A stretch of DNA of 64,000 nucleotides from Pseudomonas viridiflava. GTDB taxonomy: Bacteria; Pseudomonadota; Gammaproteobacteria; Pseudomonadales; Pseudomonadaceae. Every line of letters begins with the position of its first letter. Position 1 is the first letter of the stretch. Under the pieces are notes generated by a model. It did no database searches. It saw only the letters and a program-made list of their open reading frames with translations, and was not told the origin of the DNA. The stretch is taken from the NCBI GenBank assembly GCA_900596015.1, contig UVIF01000010.1, positions 118,504-182,503 on the forward strand, given 5' to 3'. Made by a program: the position numbers and the translations under genes. This document shows, piece after piece, positions 20,752 through 28,996 of this stretch.

Positions 20752-23346
20752 TCATGGCCTGATAACTCCCGGTGGCGCCAGGGACGGATCCAGGTAGGTG
20801 AACGGCGCTTCGCGCACGGTCAGCGCCAAGCGCCAATCGGCTTTGACCACCCCGTCCGGGTGGCCCATCGACGGCAGGTAGTACTCGCCTGGGTCCAGGG
20901 TGATGTTGGTCTGCTGGCCGGCACCGGCATCGACAATGCGCAACGCCGTCACGTCATGCAATTGCGCCAGGCCCGGAATACCCTTGTAAGTGGAAGCGTG
21001 GGTGTCACCGACCAGCGCGATCCATTTGCCCCGGCCTGGCAACGCACTGCGCGCAGCGATGACTCGGCTGGCATGGTAGCTGAACACCCGCTGGCGCAGC
21101 GTCTGACTGGCGCCGTAGAGGTCGTCCATGCCGTCGAGTCGATAGCTGGCTGCGCAATCCAGAGCGCGCACTTGGATACCCTCGCGACGCGCGGCCTGCA
21201 CCAGCGTGGTGAAGTTGTACTCTCGAGCCGGGTCGGTGCGATGGCCAATATCCTGATCGCGCAGATAATCCTGCAAATCATTGGGCAACCGGCCATCACT
21301 GGCTACCTGATTCAGGTCGGCCTGATGCAGATCGGTCATCAGGTGTTCCATGTACAGCGTGTCGACGCCATCCTTGGCCAGTGCCGGCATGTTCTCGATC
21401 AAAAAGCGCTTGCTGGCGATGGACTGATGAGATTCGCCAATCACCAGCGCCTGGGACTCATCCAGCAGCCGCCGCACGGCCAGGTAGGGCGGCAGTTCCG
21501 GGTCCGGCGCATGCAACGGCGATCGGCCAGGTGAGCGCCATTGCGTGATGAATGCATCGGCATCGTCGATCAACTCGACCCGCAGTTGGTTGAGGCTGTC
21601 GAGCACCGGGTTGAGCGGCGTGTAGGGGTCGAAGTATTGGCCGGACAGCATCTTTCGAAACTGGTCGCTCAACAGCTCGCGCGTGGCTGCACGGGCCACC
21701 AGCGGCACTTCGTAGCGGCTGGCCGAGCGCTCGAACTGCACGTAACTGACCGGGGGCGGTTCCAGCTCCATCTCACCCGAGACACTCATGCAGCCACCGC
21801 CACCGCGCAGACAACCGCGGGGCACCAGCTCCCATTGCAACTGGTCGTTGAAGCGCACCGGATAATTGCCAGTAAAGGCAAAGGGCCGCTGCGGATCGAC
21901 GATCAGCCAGCAGCGCAGGTTCGCGTCATAGCGCGCTCGGTACAGACTGCCACGCAAACGAATCGTCGGCTCGCCCGCTACCCGCATCAGCCCGTCGGTA
22001 TCAGGGAGCAGCGGGGTGTGCTCAAGCCTGTGGGGAGGCGCCTGCAGCGGTTGCACGTCATCGAGTTCCGGCAGCCCTTGAGGGATCAGCAGCGTCGTGC
22101 TCAACAGCAGCTCGATGCCGCTGAAGATCGCCGCATACAGTGCCGCGCGCCGGTCCACCGCCTTTGCGGCGTTCGCCGCATGGTCCACGTTCAGCGCAAA
22201 TTTTCCAGCGCTGGCCACCACCACGATCAACGCGATCGGCCAACTGATCATGGCCGCCGAGCCGAACAGGTGCAGGCCGGCGCCCAGGTAGCCGATCCAC
22301 AGCTGCTTGCGCAGCTCGCTGTTGCTGTGCAGCTGCAGGTTGGCCTCGGCCAGCATCTGTTCGCGGGTCTGCGCCGCAAGCCAGCACGCCGCATCGACAG
22401 TGATGGTCTGCCACGCCACCTTTGCCGCGAACCTGGACAGCGGCTTTTTCGCCAACAGCACCAAACCGCCCGTACGCGCCAGCGCTGCGGCAGGCTCCAG
22501 CAGCGCAGCGTGATCAAGCAGGCGCTGCCGACTTTGCACGCCCTGTACCTGTTGATACAACCATACCTGCGCGGCCTTCAGGTCAGCAAACACTTCGAAC
22601 GCAATGTCGCGGCCGGCCAGGTACAACAATCGCTGGCCTGCCTGGGTGTTGAAGCACAGCACGCTGGTAAAGGCGTAACCGGCAATCTGTAGTGCACTGA
22701 CCGTCACGCCGCTGGTTGGCCGATGCACACCTGACAGACCGGCCAGCGTCGGCGCCATGGCGTATTCACAACCCAGGCCATCGAACACCGCCTGCACCTC
22801 AGCTCGCGTCAGGTGTCCGCCGTGGCAGGCCTCCACGGCAGCGCGCAGGCAATTGATACGGATCAACGTCTGCACCTCTTGCCCATTGTCGGTCCAGAAT
22901 CGCGACAGGCCCTGGTGATAGAACGCCGCAAAATCAATGTGCCACAGCGCGTTCAGCACCTTGTCCGGCGCCAGGCGCACCTCGTTGCGCTCGTTGAACC
23001 ACAGGGCTTGTGCATCCCCCGTGTAGAACCCGCCCATGACATGCAGCAAGTCGGCATTGTCCTGATCACTCGCCTGAAACCGCCGCATCACCAACTCGGT
23101 AAAGGTCATCGACTCGCTTGGCGGGCCCATGTGCGCATAGCCACTGAACGAACGGGGGCTGGACTGGGCATTGTCGAAGCGATGCCAGTAAAAGGTGTCG
23201 GGATGGGTGTCGATGCCCATGGAGGCGAGCATCTGGGTGGCAGTGGCGACGGCCATTTGGTGGAGGTCGGGCAGTTGTTGGGTGACCTGCCGTGCGAAGT
23301 CTGCGAGAACATCGCCCAACTGCGTAGTGGGAAGTAGATCAGTCAT
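20752..23346 (-). CDS. Putative dermonecrotic-type toxin with TIKI/ChaN-like C-terminal domain
   Basis: This 864-aa protein has three parts. Residues 1-330 resemble the dermonecrotic toxin N-terminal domain (DUF6543) of Pseudomonas: FYWHRF, MTFTELVMRRF, GGFYTGD, NERNEVRLAPDKVLNALW and the FWTDN segment. Residues about 355-420 contain two hydrophobic helices that could insert in a membrane. Residues 630-864 look like the TIKI/ChaN/erythromycin-esterase superfamily, which includes the C2 domain of Pasteurella toxin: GESH at 637-640 and GDTH at 780-783, the paired metal-site motifs. There is no signal peptide and no secretion gene beside it. Toxin activity is inferred. Confidence 0.8.
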   Translation of the reverse strand: MTDLLPTTQLGDVLADFARQVTQQLPDLHQMAVATATQMLASMGIDTHPDTFYWHRFDNAQSSPRSFSGYAHMGPPSESMTFTELVMRRFQASDQDNADLLHVMGGFYTGDAQALWFNERNEVRLAPDKVLNALWHIDFAAFYHQGLSRFWTDNGQEVQTLIRINCLRAAVEACHGGHLTRAEVQAVFDGLGCEYAMAPTLAGLSGVHRPTSGVTVSALQIAGYAFTSVLCFNTQAGQRLLYLAGRDIAFEVFADLKAAQVWLYQQVQGVQSRQRLLDHAALLEPAAALARTGGLVLLAKKPLSRFAAKVAWQTITVDAACWLAAQTREQMLAEANLQLHSNSELRKQLWIGYLGAGLHLFGSAAMISWPIALIVVVASAGKFALNVDHAANAAKAVDRRAALYAAIFSGIELLLSTTLLIPQGLPELDDVQPLQAPPHRLEHTPLLPDTDGLMRVAGEPTIRLRGSLYRARYDANLRCWLIVDPQRPFAFTGNYPVRFNDQLQWELVPRGCLRGGGGCMSVSGEMELEPPPVSYVQFERSASRYEVPLVARAATRELLSDQFRKMLSGQYFDPYTPLNPVLDSLNQLRVELIDDADAFITQWRSPGRSPLHAPDPELPPYLAVRRLLDESQALVIGESHQSIASKRFLIENMPALAKDGVDTLYMEHLMTDLHQADLNQVASDGRLPNDLQDYLRDQDIGHRTDPAREYNFTTLVQAARREGIQVRALDCAASYRLDGMDDLYGASQTLRQRVFSYHASRVIAARSALPGRGKWIALVGDTHASTYKGIPGLAQLHDVTALRIVDAGAGQQTNITLDPGEYYLPSMGHPDGVVKADWRLALTVREAPFTYLDPSLAPPGVIRP

Positions 23347-23512
23347 GTCAAAGGGACCGGTTTCTGAAAGAGCTGCGAGTGTGGCCAGTGCCCCGAACCC
23401 TTCTGGCCTACATATTTGGCCTCACAGTCCAGGTACCCCACTTCATCCCAATGCCCTCGCTGCCACCGTCATCAAGGTAAACTCCGGCCACCCCTATACA
23501 GGACTCCAGGCC

Positions 23513-23605
23513 ATGATCGACTTCAACAACAAAGGCTTCTTCAAACTCAAGCAAAACGCCGAATACGCCGAATACGCCGAACGCGTCACGGCCCTGCTGT
23601 GTTGA
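23513..23605 (+). pseudogene. 5' remnant of a PH-domain (YvbH-like) protein gene
   Basis: Only 30 codons remain: MIDFNNKGFFKLKQNAEYAE and a short tail to TGA. In Pseudomonas, a conserved bacterial PH-domain protein of about 120 aa starts almost identically (recalled from memory), so the rest appears lost. The stop lies 11 bases before the displaced guaA terminator copy, so loss probably happened when the island or an earlier element inserted here. A 9-base unit (GCCGAATAC) is tandemly repeated near its end. Confidence 0.65.
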
Positions 23606-23614
23606 AATGAAACA

Positions 23615-23699
23615 AAAAGCCCGCAGTTACGCGGGCTTCAGGGTATTTCTTGCTAGTGGGTGCCAGTCAATGCCGGCCACCCCATCACTCCCACTCTAT
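23615..23699 (-). other. attL: diverged copy of the guaA 3' end and terminator
   Basis: These 85 bases align without gaps to 35311-35395, the tail of guaA with its terminator; 69 of 85 positions agree by hand count. Read on the minus strand the copy ends in codons for IEWE and a stop, as guaA does. With the integrase at the other end, it marks the left boundary of the island. Confidence 0.85.
23617..23638 (-). terminator. Displaced guaA-type terminator
   Basis: Hairpin AAGCCCGC-agttac-GCGGGCTT with an A run on the left (a T run on the minus strand). It is the counterpart of the terminator at 35314-35333. Confidence 0.75.
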
Positions 23700-23701
23700 T
23701 A

Positions 23702-23989
23702 TCAACTGCACCATGAAAGCCTTAAAACACCAGGCATGCAGAAACTCAATAATCCAAAGACCATGAAAAATACCACAGAATTAGAAGCCCGCTTAAGAAG
23801 CTGCTTGGCATTGGCTAACAAGATCGGCCGCTCCGAGATAGCCAACTCGTCCGCATCGCCATCACGAACAAGCTCAGCCAACAGCTCTGCCGCGTACGCC
23901 AGATCAAGCCAGAAAAACCCGGCCATTACCTGAGCATGATTGCGATCTCTCATCACCAGAATCCCTCCAGTCCACAGATACCCTGACAT
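23702..23989 (-). CDS. Hypothetical small protein at the left end of the island
   Basis: A 95-aa reading frame from ATG (MSGYLWTGGILVMRDRNHAQ) continues with FFWLDLAYAAELLAELVRDGDADELAISERPILLANAKQLLKRA, which looks like a genuine helical protein, and then a hydrophobic tail. I do not recognise the family. The frame stays open upstream to a TTG at 24064, so the start is uncertain. Its stop lies three bases inside the att duplication, so the C-terminal end may have been changed by integration. Confidence 0.45.
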   Translation of the reverse strand: MSGYLWTGGILVMRDRNHAQVMAGFFWLDLAYAAELLAELVRDGDADELAISERPILLANAKQLLKRASNSVVFFMVFGLLSFCMPGVLRLSWCS

Positions 23990-24153
23990 TTCAAGAATGG
24001 CATCCTCAGAACGCGAATTTGGCAATTCTGGGAGATGACTCCTGTCACTACAAAAATCGGCCAAAAGCGGACAATTCCGGAGGAATTAGGTGAAGCTTAG
24101 CCATCAGGCGTCTCCATAGCCTGTGTATGCGCTAGAATCCGCAGCCAACGCCC

Positions 24154-26430
24154 CTACTCTTCCTTATCACGAATGCGAGATATCTCCAAAATGAAATTCC
24201 TTAGCTTGTCTGCATAGGTGTTGCGCTGTGTATCTCCGAATTCCTCTTTGACAGTTTCTGCAAGGAGATCAAATATAAGCGGGGAGAATGTCTCATCTGC
24301 AAACAAGCTTAAAACAGTGGAGAACTCGCCCCTGAATTCTTTCTCAGTAAATATCAGAATTTCGTTCAAAGCATTGCGCGCATCGAAATCTGTATGTCTC
24401 AAATCGTCAGGCTCGTCGCTAATCCTCCGACTCAGCCTGGTGAGGAGACTAACCACGGCACCACTTTCAGCCTGATGATCGCCAAGGAAAATTGCTAACG
24501 TATCTAGAAGATTACCCCCACGCGCATCCTTGAAAAAATCTTCATCAATAATAGCAAGAACCCCTTCCTTCAGATCCTCGCTATTAATTTTTAAATCTAG
24601 CATAGCCAGCCTTTCGATTGCTCTATGCGGTGGATACACTACCCACTCATCATATGGAAATTTCTCTCTGTAGATTTTTCTAAGCCCATGCTGGGTAGAG
24701 TCCCACGTTATCATGAAAGGAACCTGAAACATCCCCCGGGAATCCAGGTGATTAGAGGTTTCGCCTAAAATCTGACAGGCCAAAACATCATTCTTAAAGG
24801 TCTGCCTTTTTCTTTTAACCCCTATTACTCGCATATATCTCGTATACATTTGAGTATAGAAATCGTCTTCCTTCTCATCGACGGAGAGAATTCTAACCCC
24901 CCCTAACTCAGCATGAGTACGAGCACAGCTAAGCAGATCTCTAAACCTTGGCGTCTCACCGGGCGCTGACTCGTAACCAATAAACTCTGCCAAAAAATTC
25001 CTAAAAATAAAACTTCGAGGCCTGTCTTTCTTAACTCTGAGATATAGATTAAAAAATACGTTTTTAGAATCACCCAAACTAGCTATGAGCTCATCGCTAG
25101 CAAACCTGCTAATTCTTTCAGCGTTTTCAAGGTGCCGCACGGTCTCCTCAAGATGCTCTAAAGTGACCCTGACCTCTTTCTGCTTAAGTCGTTTCAGGAC
25201 ATCTTTCATGTGCGCAACAGTGCGAAACGCATTATCATCAATCACATCCTTGTACTGCAAGACACTTAGATAATAAATAAATACCGGCGCATCTAGATAC
25301 AGAAAAAATTTCTTTTCTTCGACGTATTTTTCAAGCTTAGACTGATTAAGCAAACCGATACACAATCGCGTTGAGCAATAGTTAGCCAAATACTCATTCT
25401 GGGCAGATATCTCTATCAATTGTTGAGACGCTGCCTTGGAATCAGCTTCTGATATCTGTGACACATCGCGCAGTAGGTTAGCGATCTTCTCGACTGCACT
25501 TTTGACAATCGCTAGCTTTGGCGGCTCAAAATTCTCTTCAGATATTTGAATGTCGACCGAGGCGCCATATGCTTCCTGAATAAGACTCAATATCTTCTCA
25601 GAGATAGGCTCATCTGTATACCTTTCAGCTACCTTGCTTATCGCACCCAGAACTTGATCGCGACCTGCTTGATCTTTAATAGCAACATTGTTTATCCTAA
25701 TAAGTTCACTTTCGACGAGTGTATATAAACCATCCTCAAAGTTGATTCTACCCGACTTCCTCAAGTGCCCTAACCTTGATTTCATGACGGGCACACTGAC
25801 GCCGACCTCATGCAGTACACCCGCTAACTCTGACTCAGCAGTACTGCCAGCACTTAATGTCGAAACGATGTGAGAGTCAACAATAACATGCTTCAGACTC
25901 GCAGTATCCTTACTCAGCACTAGATAATCATAAAAGGTCCGCTGCTTAATGTTTATTTCTGCAGACGCGTGCGAGAACTTATATTTATGTATGTCCTCCA
26001 GCAAATACTTCAATAGATCTGGATAATCATTTGTGATTTTCTGCCCCATCTTGTTTGCATCGAAAAGCTCCAAGGTTATCCCGAACTCTCTGCTTGCAAT
26101 GGTCTTGAGTTGATCCTCCTTACTAGCAGAAACCACATGCGACCAAAAGAATATCATCATAGGAGGGTAGTTATGTCCATCTACCAACTTAACAACTTTC
26201 TCTAAGTCCTCTCGAACCTTAGACTCAATGTTTTTCTCTTGTATCGTAATCTGTACAGGGCACTTCACTTCTCGCCCACGGATGTGATAGCACAGATCGC
26301 GTCCGCCATCATACGGCCCGCCGACTAAGTAAGCCTCTGCGCCATAGATTTTCTGACAGTAGCGTCTGACCAACTCCTCGAAATCAGATACTACTTTGAT
26401 CGTTTTAATAAATCCTATATTGTTATCCAT
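24154..26430 (-). CDS. PD-(D/E)XK-like nuclease fused to a PIN-like domain, candidate defence protein
   Basis: This 758-aa protein is the main cargo of the island. Residues 15-110 resemble an Mrr-type restriction fold: FEELVRRYCQKIYG, then GGPYDGGRD with Asp45, then VQITIQEKN with the Q-x-K pair at 64-66. Residues about 170-245 look like a winged-helix segment. Residues 370-600 look PIN-like: FFLYLDAPVF with Asp380, VTLEHLEETV, KNDVLACQIL with Asp548 and MITWDS with Asp577. The ATG at MDNNIGF has a good ribosome site (AAGGGA). It is AT-rich compared with the chromosome. Domain calls are by eye; a role against phage or plasmids is inferred. Confidence 0.75.
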   Translation of the reverse strand: MDNNIGFIKTIKVVSDFEELVRRYCQKIYGAEAYLVGGPYDGGRDLCYHIRGREVKCPVQITIQEKNIESKVREDLEKVVKLVDGHNYPPMMIFFWSHVVSASKEDQLKTIASREFGITLELFDANKMGQKITNDYPDLLKYLLEDIHKYKFSHASAEINIKQRTFYDYLVLSKDTASLKHVIVDSHIVSTLSAGSTAESELAGVLHEVGVSVPVMKSRLGHLRKSGRINFEDGLYTLVESELIRINNVAIKDQAGRDQVLGAISKVAERYTDEPISEKILSLIQEAYGASVDIQISEENFEPPKLAIVKSAVEKIANLLRDVSQISEADSKAASQQLIEISAQNEYLANYCSTRLCIGLLNQSKLEKYVEEKKFFLYLDAPVFIYYLSVLQYKDVIDDNAFRTVAHMKDVLKRLKQKEVRVTLEHLEETVRHLENAERISRFASDELIASLGDSKNVFFNLYLRVKKDRPRSFIFRNFLAEFIGYESAPGETPRFRDLLSCARTHAELGGVRILSVDEKEDDFYTQMYTRYMRVIGVKRKRQTFKNDVLACQILGETSNHLDSRGMFQVPFMITWDSTQHGLRKIYREKFPYDEWVVYPPHRAIERLAMLDLKINSEDLKEGVLAIIDEDFFKDARGGNLLDTLAIFLGDHQAESGAVVSLLTRLSRRISDEPDDLRHTDFDARNALNEILIFTEKEFRGEFSTVLSLFADETFSPLIFDLLAETVKEEFGDTQRNTYADKLRNFILEISRIRDKEE

Positions 26431-26463
26431 GACGTTCCCTTTATGCTTACACACCCAGTTCAA

Positions 26464-27095
26464 TGCGACCTTCAGCTAGCAGTCACGCTATTGAGTGGCA
26501 GAGCACTCATAACTACTTGATCAAAGCTCCATAATAGAGAGGCCCCTAATTTTATTAGACCTAAAACAATTAGCCAACCCCTTCACCCAAGGATAGCTGC
26601 GACTATAACATAAAAATCATTTATACTCACAAACCTTATCTCAGGCGTGAAAAAGTTAAAGTCTCGCCCCTCTACACAAGCGGCGTCTAAAACTCAGCTA
26701 GCACTGTAACTTATAGTACGTCCAAGGTAAAGCAAACGCGCCGAATAAGCAGTAGCACTTTGATTATTTGAATAACCAAATTGAAATACAAACATTTGAA
26801 CACCCCAACTAATACAGAACACATCATATTGCACCTAACTTATCGCATCTACTGACCAGCAGGGTATTAACGCGCACTCGACTCGCTGGAGTTGTTTCAA
26901 ACACCGCTTGTGTGCCGGATACAGGACCCGTGAGCGAACACCTCATGCCATCCTAACGAGCACCGCCGTCCTTTGTACCATCCCGATGATAGCCCTTCGC
27001 TAGAGATTTTAAGACCGGTAGCCAAGCGAGGCGCCATTGTAGCAACTGTCAGCGCTGAGTGGATTGCACAATCCACAGAATCCCAGACATCAGCC
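26464..27095. other. Gene-free AT-rich stretch between the nuclease gene and relic traJ
   Basis: About 630 bases with no convincing gene. In IncP plasmids the relaxase gene traI would follow traJ here; I see no relaxase motif on either strand. The part nearest 26464 must hold the promoter of the nuclease gene, and A/T-rich hexamers are present near 26600-26640 on the minus strand. Confidence 0.6.
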
Positions 27096-27478
27096 CTACC
27101 TATTTCGACCAAAAGGGACGAGGTTCATCTTCTCTTTGATACCCTCCTGCAACGCGCAGAAACCAACCATCATGCGCTCGGATTCGGCTGGGCTTACTCT
27201 TTGGTCACGTTCCCCTGCAAGCCAAAGTTTCAACAATCCAGCTACTTTACCAAGGTTGCCATTCAGCTTAACCACCCCGCGGACGGCTTCGAGATCGGCT
27301 CGCGCCTTTACAGGCTGGGTCAGACCGGTAGCTCTCATAACGTGGCATTGGATAAACCACACTACACTGCCCGTCTAGATAGCCCTGCTTTCTCGTCATC
27401 AGTCACAGCAACCTGGATAGGTGGGACCTCCCGGCGCGGCCTCTGAGCCTTACCTTTAGGTGTCATGTCTTTCTTCAT
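27096..27478 (-). pseudogene. traJ: Broken traJ (IncP relaxosome protein)
   Basis: In IncP plasmids TraJ binds oriT and recruits the relaxase. The minus strand from an ATG at 27478 reads MKKDMTPKGKAQRPRREVPP and on to IQVAVTDDEKAGLSRRAV, then an in-frame TAG (27362-27364), then CGLSNATL and a frameshift near 27334-27340. The other frame resumes RATGLTQPVKARADLEAVRG and VVKLNGNLGKVAGLLKLWLA. The last segment closely matches RP4 TraJ (INGDLGRLGGLLKLWL, from memory). One stop plus one frameshift mark it as inactive unless these are sequencing errors. Confidence 0.82.
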
Positions 27479-27570
27479 CTACTCCTCGCACTGATCGGTG
27501 ACTCGCGGCAGCGACGGTATGCCTCGCAGAGCAAGATTATCTGTTGAGCTTAACGCGAATAAATCAGGTG

Positions 27571-27620
27571 GTGAGGCCTTAGCTGCGTAGCGGCGTAGGC
27601 CTACAACACACATCTTGCCG
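27571..27620. other. IncP-like origin of transfer with nic-like site
   Basis: An imperfect inverted repeat (27574-27602, arms AGGCCTTAGCTGC and GGCGTAGGCCT) is followed by ACAACACACATCTTGCCG. RP4 has GGCCTACTTCACCTATCCTG then CCC at the same place (from memory), so the nick is predicted in CATCTTG/CC near 27617. The order traJ, oriT, traK with divergent genes is that of IncP plasmids. Confidence 0.75.
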
Positions 27621-27670
27621 TCTCAATGTAGGCGAATTAATGCAATTCGAAAACTTTGAATCCAGAATTC

Positions 27671-27790
27671 GCATCTAATTCCGCTAAATCGCATACAGTC
27701 GCATACAGTCGCGTACATTCGCATTGAATTGCTTCAAATCTCCCTAAACTTCATATAATCGCGTTGAGTTTCATTAATTTTCATAATCCG
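27671..27790 (+). repeat. Twelve phased decamers, probable TraK binding array
   Basis: Twelve consecutive 10-base units run without a gap, with consensus GCATANAWTC: gcatctaatt, ccgctaaatc, gcatacagtc (twice), gcgtacattc, gcattgaatt and further degenerate units. One unit per helical turn puts all T/C-rich edges on the same face of DNA. It lies between oriT and traK, where RP4 TraK binds and bends DNA. Confidence 0.75.
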
Positions 27791-27854
27791 CCTATTTCGT
27801 GTTTCCGCATGCTTTCATCCGTGCTAAAACCGAAGCGTCAAAAGGAGAAAGCTG

Positions 27855-28082
27855 ATGCGGAGTGGTAGCCTAAAGAATGTCAAAAGAAGAACTGGCCGTG
27901 CCGAGTTTTTCAAGATCAGGAGAGAACTAGAAGAGAAGATACTACTCGGCCATACCCTCAAACTAATTTATAAAGAATATTTCGACGAATTTAGCTTTGG
28001 GTATGTACAGTTCACACGATACGTTTCTCGTTACTGCAAGCAATCTCGATCATATATAGTAACAGGCTCGCACAGGACATAA
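27855..28082 (+). CDS. traK: TraK-like oriT-binding protein
   Basis: This 75-aa basic protein aligns by eye with the core of RP4 TraK: ELEEKILLGHTLKLIYKEYF, then FGYVQFTRYVSRYCKQ, against DVQAALDAGYAMKTIWEHMR and YETFTQHVKRYIKA (RP4 from memory). TraK binds oriT and shapes the relaxosome. It has a strong ribosome site (AAAGGAGAAAGCTG before ATG) and lies next to oriT, divergent from relic traJ. It is shorter than the RP4 protein, lacking the C-terminal tail. It leads an operon whose genes are 1 to 2 bases apart. Confidence 0.75.
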   Translation: MRSGSLKNVKRRTGRAEFFKIRRELEEKILLGHTLKLIYKEYFDEFSFGYVQFTRYVSRYCKQSRSYIVTGSHRT

Positions 28083-28084
28083 AA

Positions 28085-28816
28085 ATGACACACGCGTGGA
28101 AATCACTAGTAGCAGCTCTTATTTTTAATTTAACTGGGCAACATGCTTTAGCCATGTACTGCTCAAACTGCTCAACTTTTTATCAGCAAATGTTCGAATA
28201 TGTCGAGCAAGTCAACACAGCGCTAAACACTGCCGAACAATTACAAATAGAGATTCGCCAGTACCAGAACATGGTTAACCAGGGCTTGGGGTTACCCAGC
28301 TCCATGTTTAGCGGTATCGCTACGGACCTGAGAGACGTGATCAGCATATACGACAGATCGCAATCTCTCGGCCGTCAAATTCAGAATATGGATTCGCAGT
28401 TTAACTACCAGTTTCCCGGTTTTCAGTCTTATCTGAACGGTGCGGCGAATTCTGCACACTTCACGCCACGGGAACATTATAAAAACTGGTCTGAGCAAGG
28501 CCGCGGCAATGTGAGAGCGGCTCTCGAAGCGGCAAATTTAAATACAAGTACTTTTGAGACTGAAGATGCCAAACTTGATAGCATATTAGCCCGTTCTCAG
28601 TCAGCCGCTGGCCGTATGCAAGCGATACAGGTGGGCAACGAAATTGCTTCGCAGAATGTTCAGCAACTCCAAAAACTGCGTGATCTTTTGGCTACACAGA
28701 TAAACATGCAAGGTAACTATATGGCACAACAGGACGACCGGAAGGCCATGAGCGAAGCAGCTGAGCAGAAATTCAAGGACCAACCAACTATTCGCGGCGG
28801 TTCGAAGGGATACTGA
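28085..28816 (+). CDS. trbJ: Conjugal transfer protein TrbJ (VirB5-like)
   Basis: This 243-aa protein has a signal peptide (MTHAWKSLVAALIFNLTGQHALA) and the TrbJ pattern: YCSNCSTFYQQMFEYVEQVN, a long coiled-coil segment with TAEQLQIEIRQYQNMVNQGL, and a C-terminal helical region (ASQNVQQLQKLRDLLATQINMQG). TrbJ corresponds to VirB5, a minor pilus component thought to act at the pilus tip or in recipient contact. It begins 2 bases after traK. Its last 13 residues are nearly identical to those of the next gene's product. Confidence 0.9.
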   Translation: MTHAWKSLVAALIFNLTGQHALAMYCSNCSTFYQQMFEYVEQVNTALNTAEQLQIEIRQYQNMVNQGLGLPSSMFSGIATDLRDVISIYDRSQSLGRQIQNMDSQFNYQFPGFQSYLNGAANSAHFTPREHYKNWSEQGRGNVRAALEAANLNTSTFETEDAKLDSILARSQSAAGRMQAIQVGNEIASQNVQQLQKLRDLLATQINMQGNYMAQQDDRKAMSEAAEQKFKDQPTIRGGSKGY

Positions 28817-28817
28817 A

Positions 28818-28994
28818 ATGCCTATATCAAAGTGGTTCGTAGCACTATTGTGTGCTGGCTTGGTTATTACCGTATCTGTGACAACGATCAAGATTTTCAG
28901 CAACCCGGAGTGTAACTCAAACAGCGATCAAAAAAGCTCAGATTCCGCCTTCAAAAACCAACCTACCATCCGTGGTGGATCAAAGGGGTATTAA
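28818..28994 (+). CDS. Small membrane protein in the trbK position
   Basis: This 58-aa protein lies between trbJ and trbL with gaps of 1 and 2 bases. It has one N-terminal membrane helix (FVALLCAGLVITVSVTTIKI), then a short hydrophilic tail ending FKNQPTIRGGSKGY. In IncP plasmids trbK, the entry-exclusion lipoprotein gene, has this place, but no proper lipobox is seen (the Cys at 12 is too early), so identity rests on position only. The tail copies the TrbJ end (FKDQPTIRGGSKGY) with different codons. Confidence 0.72.
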   Translation: MPISKWFVALLCAGLVITVSVTTIKIFSNPECNSNSDQKSSDSAFKNQPTIRGGSKGY

Positions 28995-28996
28995 CT

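Noticed and set aside
23600..23700. tRNA gene as integration site of the island
   Set aside because: No tRNA-like sequence at either boundary; the duplicated segment is the guaA tail.
23607..23933. Plus-strand reading frame of 108 codons over the att copy
   Set aside because: It starts inside the terminator copy and its composition is poor; the minus-strand frame is more protein-like.
26973..27446. Plus-strand reading frame of 157 codons
   Set aside because: It is the shadow of relic traJ, whose TraJ similarity on the minus strand is clear.
27661..27790. CRISPR array
   Set aside because: The repeats are 10 bases long without spacers and lie next to oriT and traK.
28818..28994. Lipoprotein call for the trbK-position protein
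   Set aside because: The only early Cys (residue 12) does not follow a proper lipobox and the preceding stretch is too short for a signal peptide.
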